A stretch of 64,000 nucleotides of DNA from CAWGMT01 sp963823675. Its GTDB lineage: Bacteria; Planctomycetota; Planctomycetia; Isosphaerales; Isosphaeraceae. The position numbers were made by a program, and so were the translations under genes. How positions within the stretch are numbered: position 1 is the stretch's first letter; each line of letters opens with the position of its first letter. The stretch spans positions 372,001-436,000 of the forward strand of contig CAWGMT010000016.1 in the NCBI GenBank assembly GCA_963823675.1. The letters run 5' to 3'. This document shows positions 45,548-54,581 of the stretch, piece after piece. The notes beneath the pieces are model-generated. The model saw only the letters and a program-made list of their open reading frames with translations, was not told the origin of the DNA and did not search any database.

Positions 45548-47479
45548 TTATAGTTTAGGAGTCTGCTGCGGCTTAGGGGGGCCGGGATTGTTCTTCTTCT
45601 TGCGCTCTGGATTGTCGTCTCGGCGACGACGGGGCGGCACGAAAGTCTCGACCCACTTGAAGCCCAGGGGATCCTTCAGCTCGCGCGCGGCCATCAAGGC
45701 CCAGGGAGTCGCCGGATGCTCCTCGGTGACGCGGTGCAAGAGTACCTGGGCCTCCTTACTAGCGGCCACTGCCTTATCACTATACTGAATCGCCTGATCG
45801 GGAGCGAGCCGCCAGGCGTTGAACTTCGCATTCGAGAACTTGAGAGGGTCTTTCTTCATGCGGGCGCAAGCCCAGTTGTATTCGTAGCATCGGACCTTCA
45901 TCGCCAGCAGGCGCCCTCGGATCAGATCGTAGTGAGCCTGCCAGCGGCGTGAGGTTTCGCGGTCGCGGAGCTTGGCGACGGTATTGATGGGGCTCAGAGC
46001 CTCATCAACCGTGTAGGCCGTTCGTTCGGCGATTCCTTGATTTCGGGCCATTATTTCCTTGAACTCGGGCGAGTCGGCCGGCGGGAAGAACAGCGAGGGC
46101 ATGTCCGGCAGCCTTTGTTGCGTGATCTGGGCGGCGTTCAAGATCGCACGCCGCAGCGGCGAGTGGGCGATTTGCGCCTCGTATTCGTCGCGCCGAACCC
46201 AGTCTGGCTTGTACTCGCGCATCCGGGCGGGGTCAAAGCCCATGCGATGGGTATCGAAGCGAGTCACGAAATAGATCCCGCCCGTTGCGCTTGATAACCG
46301 GCTGAGCGCATAAGGGCCGAAGCCGGCCTCCAGGACGTCATATTGAGGACCGCCGTACCAGAACGGCAACTGGATCTGCTCGAGCACCGCACTTTCAGGC
46401 CCTTGTTTCACCGGCTGGTGAGTAAAGACGTATTTGGTCTTGGGGTCCATGTAGTCCATGTAACCGTAGATGCGGCCGAAAACGGCCTGCGAGCCCAGAA
46501 CATACACGGGGACCTTGGCTCGCTGAGCGAGCGCGATGGCATCCTCGAGCCGCTCCTCATCGTCGCCGATCTCGTCGGTCACGACAATCACCATCGTGCG
46601 GTAAGCGTGGTTCTCCGCGTCTTTGTAGCGCCCCCATTTGTTGACGACCTCGGCCACCGTCGTAAAGGTTGTCTCGATGCCCGTTTCATCGAGTGGAACT
46701 CGCCCGATTGCTTCCTGAATTTCCGACAAAACGGCCGTCGGTTTGGGAAGAAGGGCATGCCGATCGTGCCCGAAGGCCACAACCATCGTCATGAGCCCGC
46801 TGTCGGCCGAGAGGTGGTTCTCATCAAGCTGGTTGATGTGGGTGTACACGGTCTCGATATGCTTGCTCAGCCGTTGCCGCTCTACTTGAAGGCTGCCTGA
46901 TGCGTCAAAAGCCCAAACGACCAGGGTGCGTCCCCGTTCCAGTTGGCGGACGATCTCGATTGCGATGCGGTCAACCGCCCCTTCAACACCTCCCACGACT
47001 TCCGACCCGTTGCCCCGGATCGAGACGGCCTGGCCCAGCATGGTCGCAGTCGGGATCACCACCTCGGTCGCCCGCTGGACGTCCAGCTTGACAAACTGCG
47101 GCGCGATGCCACGAGTTGAATCTGGCGTTACCGAAGAGACTGGAACCGGCCCAGCAGAGCTGGGTGCCGTCGTGATCACGGGAGCCAGATTCGGCGCAAA
47201 CGACCCCGCTTGAGCCTCGAGCGCCGGCGGATCGGCGGACTGGTCCAGATCCTGGAAAGCCGACTCCGCCGCAACCAAGTTATCCATCACCTCACTCTTG
47301 AATTCGCGCTGAGTCTCCCGATGCGCGTGGTAACCGGCAAGCGCCAGGCCCGCCAGCAATAGCCCGTGCATCGTCAGGCTCAGCATCAAGGCAGGAAGCT
47401 CGATGTCCGGCCGATCTCCCACCATCGTGGAGACCCACGGAAACTGCCCTTCAAGCCGCCGTACCAAGTCGGCCACCAC
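45548..47479 (-). CDS. Membrane-anchored von Willebrand factor A domain protein (paralogue)
   Basis: 643 residues. The start is GTG 47477-47479 or, 18 codons later, ATG 47423-47425. One membrane helix (about 28-50, ALMLSLTMHGLLLAGLALAG) leads to a linker and a VWA domain with MIDAS DASGS (192-196) and MVIVVTDEIGDDEE. The part after the VWA domain shares sequence with the neighbour, for example YVLGSQAVFGRIYGYMDYMD against YVIGRQALFGYPYAHHRYMD, and RRWQAHYDLI against KRWQAHYELM. The C-terminus is rich in proline and lysine. The pair probably arose by duplication and may form a heteromer. Confidence 0.82.
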   Translation of the reverse strand: MVADLVRRLEGQFPWVSTMVGDRPDIELPALMLSLTMHGLLLAGLALAGYHAHRETQREFKSEVMDNLVAAESAFQDLDQSADPPALEAQAGSFAPNLAPVITTAPSSAGPVPVSSVTPDSTRGIAPQFVKLDVQRATEVVIPTATMLGQAVSIRGNGSEVVGGVEGAVDRIAIEIVRQLERGRTLVVWAFDASGSLQVERQRLSKHIETVYTHINQLDENHLSADSGLMTMVVAFGHDRHALLPKPTAVLSEIQEAIGRVPLDETGIETTFTTVAEVVNKWGRYKDAENHAYRTMVIVVTDEIGDDEERLEDAIALAQRAKVPVYVLGSQAVFGRIYGYMDYMDPKTKYVFTHQPVKQGPESAVLEQIQLPFWYGGPQYDVLEAGFGPYALSRLSSATGGIYFVTRFDTHRMGFDPARMREYKPDWVRRDEYEAQIAHSPLRRAILNAAQITQQRLPDMPSLFFPPADSPEFKEIMARNQGIAERTAYTVDEALSPINTVAKLRDRETSRRWQAHYDLIRGRLLAMKVRCYEYNWACARMKKDPLKFSNAKFNAWRLAPDQAIQYSDKAVAASKEAQVLLHRVTEEHPATPWALMAARELKDPLGFKWVETFVPPRRRRDDNPERKKKNNPGPPKPQQTPKL

Positions 47480-47789
47480 AGCCCCATGCTCCTCGGTTCG
47501 AGCACCCAGTTCTCAAAACGCCCGATTGCATCATACCGGAATCAGGCAAACACTTCCCATCCATCTTACACACAAAACGTGCTCTCGTGACAGCTCACTT
47601 GCGAACATGCATCCATGCTTTCGTACACGCCTCGTCGGCCCTTGAATGGTCGAACTGATCTGCATCGCCTGCTCTCTACACGCGGCGGCGGTTTTCCGGT
47701 ATCGTTCGCTTTGAGGGCACTCACACTCGCCGACACGACGCGGATCATGTGCCTCTGGCATGTTCCGCTCACCCAGTGAGGCAATTGTT
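47480..47789. other. Intergenic region between VWA and LolA-like genes
   Basis: 310 bases between divergently transcribed genes. Promoters for both should be here. I see no repeat, hairpin or credible short gene in it; GAGG ten bases before 47790 is the ribosome site of the plus-strand gene. Confidence 0.45.
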
Positions 47790-48545
47790 ATGAAGCGGCT
47801 TCTCGGTATCGCGTTCCTGGCAATACTCGCAGCCGGATCTGGAAACTCGATCCAGGCCGATGACGAAATTGCGAAGGCTACCCTTGATAAGGCGATCAAG
47901 GCCTTGGGCGGCGAAGAGAAGCTAGCCAAGGTCGAGGCTTTCACCTGGAAAAGCAAGGGCAAATTCATCATCAACGGCAGTGAGAACAAGTTCAGCAGTC
48001 AGGTCACGGTTCAGGGGCTCGATCAATACCGCTCGGAATTCGACGGCGAGTTCAACGGCAACACCGCCCAACACGTGACGGTCCTGAAGGGCGACAAAGG
48101 CTGGCGGAAGGATGGAGACCAAGTCATCGAAATGAACAAGGACCAGGTCGCCAACGCAAAACGATCCATCTACCTGATGGTCGTCCCAACCACGCTAGTC
48201 GCCCTCAAGGGTACGAACTTCGAGATCGGAACGGCCGGCGAGGAAAAAGTCGGCGAGAAACAGGCAGTCGTCATCAAGGCGAAGGGACCTGACGGCAAGG
48301 ATTTCACGATCTATTTCGACAAGGAAAGCGGTGTGCCCGTCAAGCTGGCCGCCAAAATGACCGGCTTCATGGGTGAGGAATTTACGATGGAGACGAGCTT
48401 CGCCAATTACAAAGACTGCGACGGAATCCAGAAGGCCACCAAAATCGAGAGCAACCGAGACGGCGAGAAGTTCCTTGATGCAGAACTCACCGAGTTCAAG
48501 ATCGTGAACAAGGTAGACGCCTCGACTTTCGACCAGCCGAAATGA
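47790..48545 (+). CDS. Secreted LolA/LolB-like lipoprotein-binding-fold protein
   Basis: 251 residues from ATG 47790. A signal peptide (LLGIAFLAILAAGSGNSIQA) is followed by LDKAIKALGGEEKLAKVEAF, the start typical of planctomycete and deltaproteobacterial outer-membrane-lipoprotein-sorting-like proteins. Beta strands then alternate in the manner of a half-barrel (FTWKSKGKFIINGSENKFSS, FTIYFDKESGVPVKLAAKM, CDGIQKATKIESNRDGEKFL). It likely binds lipid or a hydrophobic ligand in the periplasm. It is a single gene, convergent with the double sulfatase. Confidence 0.7.
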   Translation: MKRLLGIAFLAILAAGSGNSIQADDEIAKATLDKAIKALGGEEKLAKVEAFTWKSKGKFIINGSENKFSSQVTVQGLDQYRSEFDGEFNGNTAQHVTVLKGDKGWRKDGDQVIEMNKDQVANAKRSIYLMVVPTTLVALKGTNFEIGTAGEEKVGEKQAVVIKAKGPDGKDFTIYFDKESGVPVKLAAKMTGFMGEEFTMETSFANYKDCDGIQKATKIESNRDGEKFLDAELTEFKIVNKVDASTFDQPK

Positions 48546-48577
48546 TCGGGCTGGAGGGTGGCAATCGCATCGTGGGT

Positions 48578-51538
48578 TCAGCGCTTCGAACCGGTTTGTC
48601 TTTTCAGGTCTCTCTGCCGGTATCCGGCATTGGGATCGGAACCAGGCCGGGTTATCCCTCTCGCCGCCGCGGTCCGGGCAGGCTCGAGGATGCGCCCCTG
48701 ATCGTTCGTTATCGCAATCCAGTGCTCCAGGACGCCGCGCAGACGCTCGAGCGTCGCCTGGTGCTCCGGGTCGCTGGAGGCCGCCAGGTTGTGAATCTCA
48801 TACGGGTCTGACCCCAGGTCATAGAGCTCCTCGGGCGGCATGCCCGGTGCGGTCAGCACTTTCTGAACGGGAGTCAGCTTGCCCTGGGCGTCGAGTTCCT
48901 TGAGCAGGTTCCAGACTGGATAGCTGCGCTCCTTGTATTCGTTGGGCTGGAGAAACGGTCGCTCGGGTGTGAAGTTGCGGATGTAGCGATAGCGAGCGTC
49001 GCGCACGGTGCGGAGACGAAAGACCGTCTCGTCGCACCGGTCGCGTGCGGCAAAGACATAGCGGTGCGGCTCCCAACGGTCTCCCAAGAAAATCTGGCCT
49101 TGCATGGCCGCCGGCTTGGCCGCGCCGGCGATAGCCAGTAGGGTCGGCGCAAGGTCGATCGACTCGATCAGACGATCGTCCACAGAACCAGGCTGAAACC
49201 CCCTGGGCGCCGGGAACCGCGCCGGCCAGCGGATGATCAGTGGAATGTGCAACCCTTCCTCGTAGCAGAACTGCTTCCCGCGCACGTGGCACTGGCCGTG
49301 GTCGGCCATGAACAGGACGATGGTGCGATCAGCCAAGCCGTCGCTCGCGAGCTGCTGGAGGATGAGCCCGACCTTGCGGTCGAGCTCGCTGGCTGAATCG
49401 AGGTATTCCGCCCAGTCTCGCCGCGTGATGGGATGGTCGGGGTAATAGGGAGGTATGAGAACCCGGGCTGGGTCGGCCTGCTTGGGAGCGCGAAACGGCC
49501 GGTGCGTTTCCTGAAAGTTGATCTGTGCGAAAAAGGGCTGGTGGTTTTTGAGGTCAGCCCAATCATTTGAGTCGAACGGCCGGCCGTCGTCACTGAAGTT
49601 CCAGTCGGTCTTGCCCGTGCCCGAAAAACCGAACGATGGGGGAAGCCGGCTGATGTTGAGCGTAAAATAGCCCGCGTCGCGCATCCAATCGGAAATCAGT
49701 CGCACACCGGGCGGCAGCCGATATCCGTCGTCGCGGTGCGATCGATGGTTGTGGGCGCCGATCGTGGTCTGATACATGCCGGTCATGAAAGCCGATCGAC
49801 TGGCGGAGCAGACGGGTGCGGTCGTGTAAGCGTGGGTATAGCGCACACCCGAAGCGGCCAGGCGGTCGAGATTGGGGCTTTTGACCTGGGTCGCGCCGTA
49901 GCATCCGAGCTCGGGGCCGAAATCTTCGGCGACCAGCCAGAGGATGTTGGGGCGTTCCGCCGACGCTTTCTTTGCATTCAAGACCTGGCCATACGCCTGC
50001 TGGGGCGGCTGCGCCGGCACTTTCAAGTCTGCCCGGAGTCGGTTGAGCTCCCGTTTCAGGTCGGCCACAACCGTCACGTAGGCAGGATCGCCATACACAT
50101 CCCGCAGCTCATGGGGATCTTGCTTGAGGTCGAAGAGCTCCCACTCGTCCAGGTCGGGTATGTCAAAACGGACCAGCTTGTACCGGTCGGTCACAACCCC
50201 GTAATGAGGTCGAACGTGGTGAGGTACGGGATACTCGAAGTACTGATAATAAAAGGTCTGACGCCAATCCTGCGGTGTTTGGCCCTTCAGAATCGGAACG
50301 AAGCTCCGGCCTTGCATATCCTGGGGAACTGGCAGCCCCGCCGCGTCCAAAATCGTTTCGGCGAAATCGACATTGGAAACGAGATTGCCGTTGACCAGCC
50401 CGGCCTTTGCGATTCCTGGCCAGCGCACCAGTAGCGGTGTCCGTAATGACTCCTCGAAGATCCAGCGCTTGTCGAACCAGCCGTGCTCGCCGAGATAGAA
50501 GCCCTGATCGGCCGCATAGACGACCAGGGTGTTGCTGGCAAGGTCCTCGTCGTCCAGAAACTGGAGCAGCCGCCCGACACTTTCGTCCACGGCCTTGATG
50601 CACCCCAGATAGTCGTGCATGTCGCGCTGGTATTTCCAGCGTACCAGGTCGTCGCCTGCGAGATGGGCTGCGCGGAAGGCGGCATTTCGCGGCTCATAAT
50701 AGGCATCCCACGTCCGGCGCTGTTCGGGCGTCAAAATAACCGGTGGTGTCAGCTTGAGATCGAGCGCCGTCATCGTCTTGGCAATCGTCATGTCCTGATC
50801 GTGCTCGGCCTTGCCCCGGCCGGAGTAGTTGTCAAAGAGGGTGGGAGGCTCGGCATAAGGGCGGTCATGGTCGTGCCCCAAGTGGCGAAGCGCGGGCAGC
50901 CATTCGCGGTGGGGCGCCTTGTGATGACACATCAGCAAGAACGGCTTCGACTTGTCGCGCTTTCGCAGCCAATCGAGACTCAACTCGGTAATGATGTCGG
51001 TGGTGTATCCCTCGTACTTCACCTGCTGACCGTTATGGATCATGGCCGGGTTGTAGTAGACGCCCTGCCCCGGCAGAATTTGCCATTCGTCAAAGCCGGT
51101 CGGATCAGTCACCAGGTGCCATTTGCCGATGAGTGCCGTCTGATAGCCAGCGGCGCGGAGCAGCTTGGGAAACGTGACTTGCGAGCCGTCGAACCGGCTA
51201 TTGGTATTGTTGTAAAAGCCGTTTTGGTGCGAGTACTTGCCAGTCAGAACTGTTGCGCGGCTGGGACCGCAAATGGAGTTGGGCACCACGCAACGATTGA
51301 AGCGCATGCCCTCCCGGGCGAGCCTGTCGATGTGGGGGGTTTCGATCAACCGCCGTGAATCGTTATAGGCGCTTATAGCCTGATAGGCATGATCGTCGCT
51401 GAAGATGAAGAGGATGTTTGGGCGCTTTCCATTCCGGCCTGGTGCTCCGGCAACGGCGGTACCTGCCGTCAACCCGATCACAACCGCGGCCAGAATTGTC
51501 AACCGTCGCGGCCATGTGAAGCACCGGACCATGTTCAT
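48578..51538 (-). CDS. Secreted double sulfatase (two sulfatase domains in one chain)
   Basis: 986 residues from ATG 51536-51538, which overlaps the P450 stop (ATGA). A signal peptide (TILAAVVIGLTAGTAVAGAP) is followed by domain 1 (about 40-510): RPNILFIFSDDH, nucleophile CGPSR at C90, GKWHL, and the second metal site YAADQGF. Domain 2 (about 528-986) begins anew with RPNILWLVAEDFGPELGCYG, nucleophile CSASR at C577 (C-x-A-x-R), and FMADHGQCH. Both cysteines fit the maturation rule to formylglycine. Single-domain enzymes have about 450-550 residues, so this is a true tandem fusion. It could remove two sulfates from one glycan. The family and substrate of each domain are undetermined. Confidence 0.9.
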   Translation of the reverse strand: MNMVRCFTWPRRLTILAAVVIGLTAGTAVAGAPGRNGKRPNILFIFSDDHAYQAISAYNDSRRLIETPHIDRLAREGMRFNRCVVPNSICGPSRATVLTGKYSHQNGFYNNTNSRFDGSQVTFPKLLRAAGYQTALIGKWHLVTDPTGFDEWQILPGQGVYYNPAMIHNGQQVKYEGYTTDIITELSLDWLRKRDKSKPFLLMCHHKAPHREWLPALRHLGHDHDRPYAEPPTLFDNYSGRGKAEHDQDMTIAKTMTALDLKLTPPVILTPEQRRTWDAYYEPRNAAFRAAHLAGDDLVRWKYQRDMHDYLGCIKAVDESVGRLLQFLDDEDLASNTLVVYAADQGFYLGEHGWFDKRWIFEESLRTPLLVRWPGIAKAGLVNGNLVSNVDFAETILDAAGLPVPQDMQGRSFVPILKGQTPQDWRQTFYYQYFEYPVPHHVRPHYGVVTDRYKLVRFDIPDLDEWELFDLKQDPHELRDVYGDPAYVTVVADLKRELNRLRADLKVPAQPPQQAYGQVLNAKKASAERPNILWLVAEDFGPELGCYGATQVKSPNLDRLAASGVRYTHAYTTAPVCSASRSAFMTGMYQTTIGAHNHRSHRDDGYRLPPGVRLISDWMRDAGYFTLNISRLPPSFGFSGTGKTDWNFSDDGRPFDSNDWADLKNHQPFFAQINFQETHRPFRAPKQADPARVLIPPYYPDHPITRRDWAEYLDSASELDRKVGLILQQLASDGLADRTIVLFMADHGQCHVRGKQFCYEEGLHIPLIIRWPARFPAPRGFQPGSVDDRLIESIDLAPTLLAIAGAAKPAAMQGQIFLGDRWEPHRYVFAARDRCDETVFRLRTVRDARYRYIRNFTPERPFLQPNEYKERSYPVWNLLKELDAQGKLTPVQKVLTAPGMPPEELYDLGSDPYEIHNLAASSDPEHQATLERLRGVLEHWIAITNDQGRILEPARTAAARGITRPGSDPNAGYRQRDLKRQTGSKR

Positions 51539-52758
51539 CTCCGGGCGATCGTTACTGGGAGTGATTTCAAACCATGAAGCACCAGGCCGGGCCGCCACTG
51601 AAGAGCAGTCCGTGGAACCGCTAACCGCAGCTCCGGAACCCTGCGCAGCAGGGTGTTGATGGCAATCTGCCCTTCCAGCCGCGCTAGTGGTGCGCCTAGA
51701 CAGTAATGCACTCCCAATCCGAATGCCAGGTGGCGGTTCGGTTCGCGCGATAGGTCTAGCGTGTCCGGCCGGTCGAACTGACGCTCGTCCCGGTTGGCCG
51801 ACGCGAGTACGGCAAAAACCCTCTCGCCGCGCGGAATCGTCACTCCGGCAATTGTGACGTCTTCGCGGGTGTAACGCTCGGTCGCGGTTTCCAGGGGTCC
51901 GTTAAAACGCAGCAGCTCCTCGATGGCCAATTTGATGAGCCCAGGCTCGTTCCGCAGCCGGTTCATCTGATCAGGGTGTTCGATCAGCGACAGAACGCCA
52001 TTACCGATCAGATTGACGGTCGTCTCATGGCCTGCGATCAGAAGCAGTGAGATCATTCCCAAGAGCTCATCCTCGCTCAACTGATCGCCGGACTCACGGG
52101 TTTCAACCAGAGCAGTGACCAGGTCGTCCTTGGGGTCCACACGCCGAGTTTGCACGAGCCGTCGAATATAACGCAGGAACGCGATCAAGGCGGGCATCGC
52201 CTTCAACAAGCCCCAGGTGGTTGGTACGGCCGTCACGATCGTGCTCGACCATCGCTGGAACTTATGGCGATCCTGTGCGGGCACACCTAGCATTTCAGCA
52301 ATGATGGTGGTCGGTAGCGGCAGCGCATAATCGCGGATCAAATCCATGCGGCCCTTGTGCTCGACGGCGTCGAGCAGCTCATCAGTCAACGACTGCACGC
52401 GCTCGCGCAGCTCCTCGATCAGCCGCGGCGTGAACGCCTTGTGCACCAGGGCGCGCAGCCGGGTATGATCAGGTGGGTCCAGGTCGAGCATGTTGCGCTC
52501 GATCGGCTTGAGCATGCTCGGAATCCAGAACTGTTTGGCAGCTTGTTCCGGCGTGAGGGCAACTCGTTTGTCCTTGAGGATGCGATCGTCCTTGAGCACG
52601 GCAACAACGTCGTCGTAACGCGTTACCAGCCAGGCCGGTCGCTTGTCCGGCGGTGTCACGCAGCAGACCGGTGCTTCGGCGCGCAAGCGCGCATAGAAGG
52701 GATACGGATTCGCCTTGAACGCAGCACTGGCGATGTTGACGTCCGTGAGCGAAGCCAT
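51535..52758 (-). CDS. Cytochrome P450
   Basis: 407 residues, the usual size of soluble bacterial P450s (CYP107-like group). The I-helix has LLLIAGHETTVNLIGNG, the K-helix has ExxR as EELLR, and the heme loop is FGLGVHYCLGAPLARLE with the axial cysteine near 353. It needs a ferredoxin and reductase, not encoded nearby. The stop overlaps the sulfatase start by four bases, so the two are co-translated. A hydroxylase paired with a secreted sulfatase is unexpected; a small-molecule or sterol-like substrate and a link to sulfated compounds are speculation. ATG 52758 reads MASLTDVN. Confidence 0.92.
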   Translation of the reverse strand: MASLTDVNIASAAFKANPYPFYARLRAEAPVCCVTPPDKRPAWLVTRYDDVVAVLKDDRILKDKRVALTPEQAAKQFWIPSMLKPIERNMLDLDPPDHTRLRALVHKAFTPRLIEELRERVQSLTDELLDAVEHKGRMDLIRDYALPLPTTIIAEMLGVPAQDRHKFQRWSSTIVTAVPTTWGLLKAMPALIAFLRYIRRLVQTRRVDPKDDLVTALVETRESGDQLSEDELLGMISLLLIAGHETTVNLIGNGVLSLIEHPDQMNRLRNEPGLIKLAIEELLRFNGPLETATERYTREDVTIAGVTIPRGERVFAVLASANRDERQFDRPDTLDLSREPNRHLAFGLGVHYCLGAPLARLEGQIAINTLLRRVPELRLAVPRTALQWRPGLVLHGLKSLPVTIARR

Positions 52759-52806
52759 CGTTGGTTAAGAAGCTTTCCCTCGAGGTCGATGCATTCAGAC
52801 CGACGT

Positions 52807-53289
52807 TCAGTGCCGCGCTGAATGCAATGTGATAACCAGATTGAACGTCGTCGGGCTCGGAGAGACAGTCAGGAATCCCGAGCCCGATACGGATGTATAA
52901 TTGGTGGTGACAGCGATGATCTGAAAACTGTAGCGATGCGTCGTCGAGGGCTTGATCCCCAGAAGCAAGCTGCCTTTCTGGTCGGTCACAACGAGCAAGG
53001 AATTACTGAGATCCGGCAGCTTGCCGCGACCAACGATTTTGTCCGAAAGCAGGAACGAGCCAGTGACTTTTCCCATGGAGCCAAGGTGACCCGACAGCGG
53101 GAAAGACGTCACCTCAAGCCCTTGGGAACCGAACGAGCCCGCCGGCAACCCTTGCACGGAACCGTTCAAAACAAACGGCTTGGCGGCGCTATGGTGGACG
53201 GCCACGGCGGGATCAGCCATCGCGGTCGAGAGCAGTACCTTACCCTCGAGGGAATCAAACTGGAGCGAGCGGCGATGGGTCTTCAGCAT
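52807..53289 (-). CDS. Small surface or secreted protein with planctomycete LEGK-LLS N-terminal motif
   Basis: 160 residues from ATG 53287-53289, five bases after GGAGG; the frame is open further upstream but without such a site. The N-terminus reads HRRSLQFDSLEGKVLLSTAM, a variant of the LEPR/LEGR-x-LLS motif that opens many planctomycete extracellular proteins. The rest is beta-rich and serine/threonine-rich (GKVTGSFLLSDKIVGRGKLP, SYSF-like repeats, SGSGFLTVSPSPTTFNLVIT). No catalytic motif is seen. Probable secreted or cell-surface protein of unknown role. Confidence 0.65.
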   Translation of the reverse strand: MLKTHRRSLQFDSLEGKVLLSTAMADPAVAVHHSAAKPFVLNGSVQGLPAGSFGSQGLEVTSFPLSGHLGSMGKVTGSFLLSDKIVGRGKLPDLSNSLLVVTDQKGSLLLGIKPSTTHRYSFQIIAVTTNYTSVSGSGFLTVSPSPTTFNLVITLHSARH

Positions 53290-53482
53290 TGGAACCTCCA
53301 TGTCGATGACAAATCCTGGTTGCGCCAGATCCGGGTGTTTCTCGATGGCGAACACCGCGCGGTTCCTGCGCGTCGCAGGGAATCCTACCAAAGAATTCCC
53401 TGCCTGGGGAGGCAAAGATTGGGCTGAAAGCCGCCAGATACGACCGCGATCGCGCTCAAGAAAACCGGGGCCTTTAATAGCT

Positions 53483-54561
53483 ATGTTCCGAGACATTCGC
53501 CCGCTGAGGCTGGACGACTTGCCGGAGTTGAGCGGGTTCCTTACAGCAGGATTTCACACGCCGCCGGCAGCCGACTTCGCCGCAAGGGACGTGCTGCGCT
53601 GGAAATATTTGGAGCCGCCCGAGGTGACGGCTCACGGGAGTGATCCCAGCGGCGCTACGCCGCAAAGCTACGTCGCGCGCGATGACGCGGGACGGATCAT
53701 CGGCCATATCGGCATCTGCCGCACCGCCTTCGAGGGCCGCGCACCCACGGTCGCGGGTGGACAGATTGCCACGATTCACATTATCGACTGGCTCGGTTCA
53801 CCCGACCACCGTGCCGTCGGCATGAGCCTGATGCGCAAGGCCCATGAAGGAGTTCCGACCCAGTTTGGGCTGGGAGTCAGCCAGGCCGCACTCGTCGTTG
53901 GCGAGCGAGCCGGTTATGAGCTGCGCAGCTTGGTACCGGTGTACGTCCGCGTGCTCCGCACACGCTACTGGCTCGGGACTGGCAGACTGGGGCTGTTCCA
54001 GCGCGCGATCCGGATCGCTCATGACATCGTCCGGCGCGAATATTGCCTCCTCGGGCCCCGCGGACAACGATCACGCTAAAGCAAGTTTCGTGCTTCGGTG
54101 ACGAGATTTCTCCGATCATCGACCAAGCCAAGGCAGCGGTCGTACTGACACGCCGCGACCCGGCTCGACTCAATCAGCTTCTCCGTTTTCCAAGACAGGC
54201 GATGTCGGGGTGGCACCTGCTCGATGGCACGGGACGGCTCCGCGGATTCGCATTGCTGAACCTCATCCCCAAAGATCAGGGCCGAACTCTGACCGGAAAA
54301 ATCGTCGATTGCTTGCTCGATGACGTTGACGCCGATCTCTGGCACGCGGCGATGCGAGCTCTGACCAACAAACTGGTCCGTCAAGGCGCCGATATCGCAC
54401 AAGCCTACGCCAGCACGCCTTGGACGGTCGAAGCTTTGCGAGGGAGTGGGTATAACTCGCGCTATTCGGCAAAGTTCCACATCCGCGATCGTCAGGGACT
54501 CATCGCGCACGACGCGATTTTTCACTTGACGCCTCTGGAAGGCGATTATGCCTACACATAG
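53483..54561 (+). pseudogene. GNAT-like acyltransferase, frameshifted
   Basis: Start ATG 53483 (MFRDIRPLRLDDLPELSGF). The first frame has a GNAT-like pattern (YVARDDAGRIIGHIGICRTA, HIIDWLGSPDHRAVGMSLMR, GVSQAALVVGERAGYELRSL) and ends at 54079. From about 54050, in a G/C run, another frame carries on as ITLKQVSCFGDEISPIIDQA and WHLLDGTGRLRGFALLNLIP to 54561, matching the second half of two-lobed GNAT-type proteins of about 360 residues. Such proteins often modify polysaccharide precursors. One added or lost base explains the break. A NodB deacetylase lies 2.4 kb downstream on the same strand. Confidence 0.6.
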
Positions 54562-54581
54562 CGCCGACGCACCAGCCGCGG

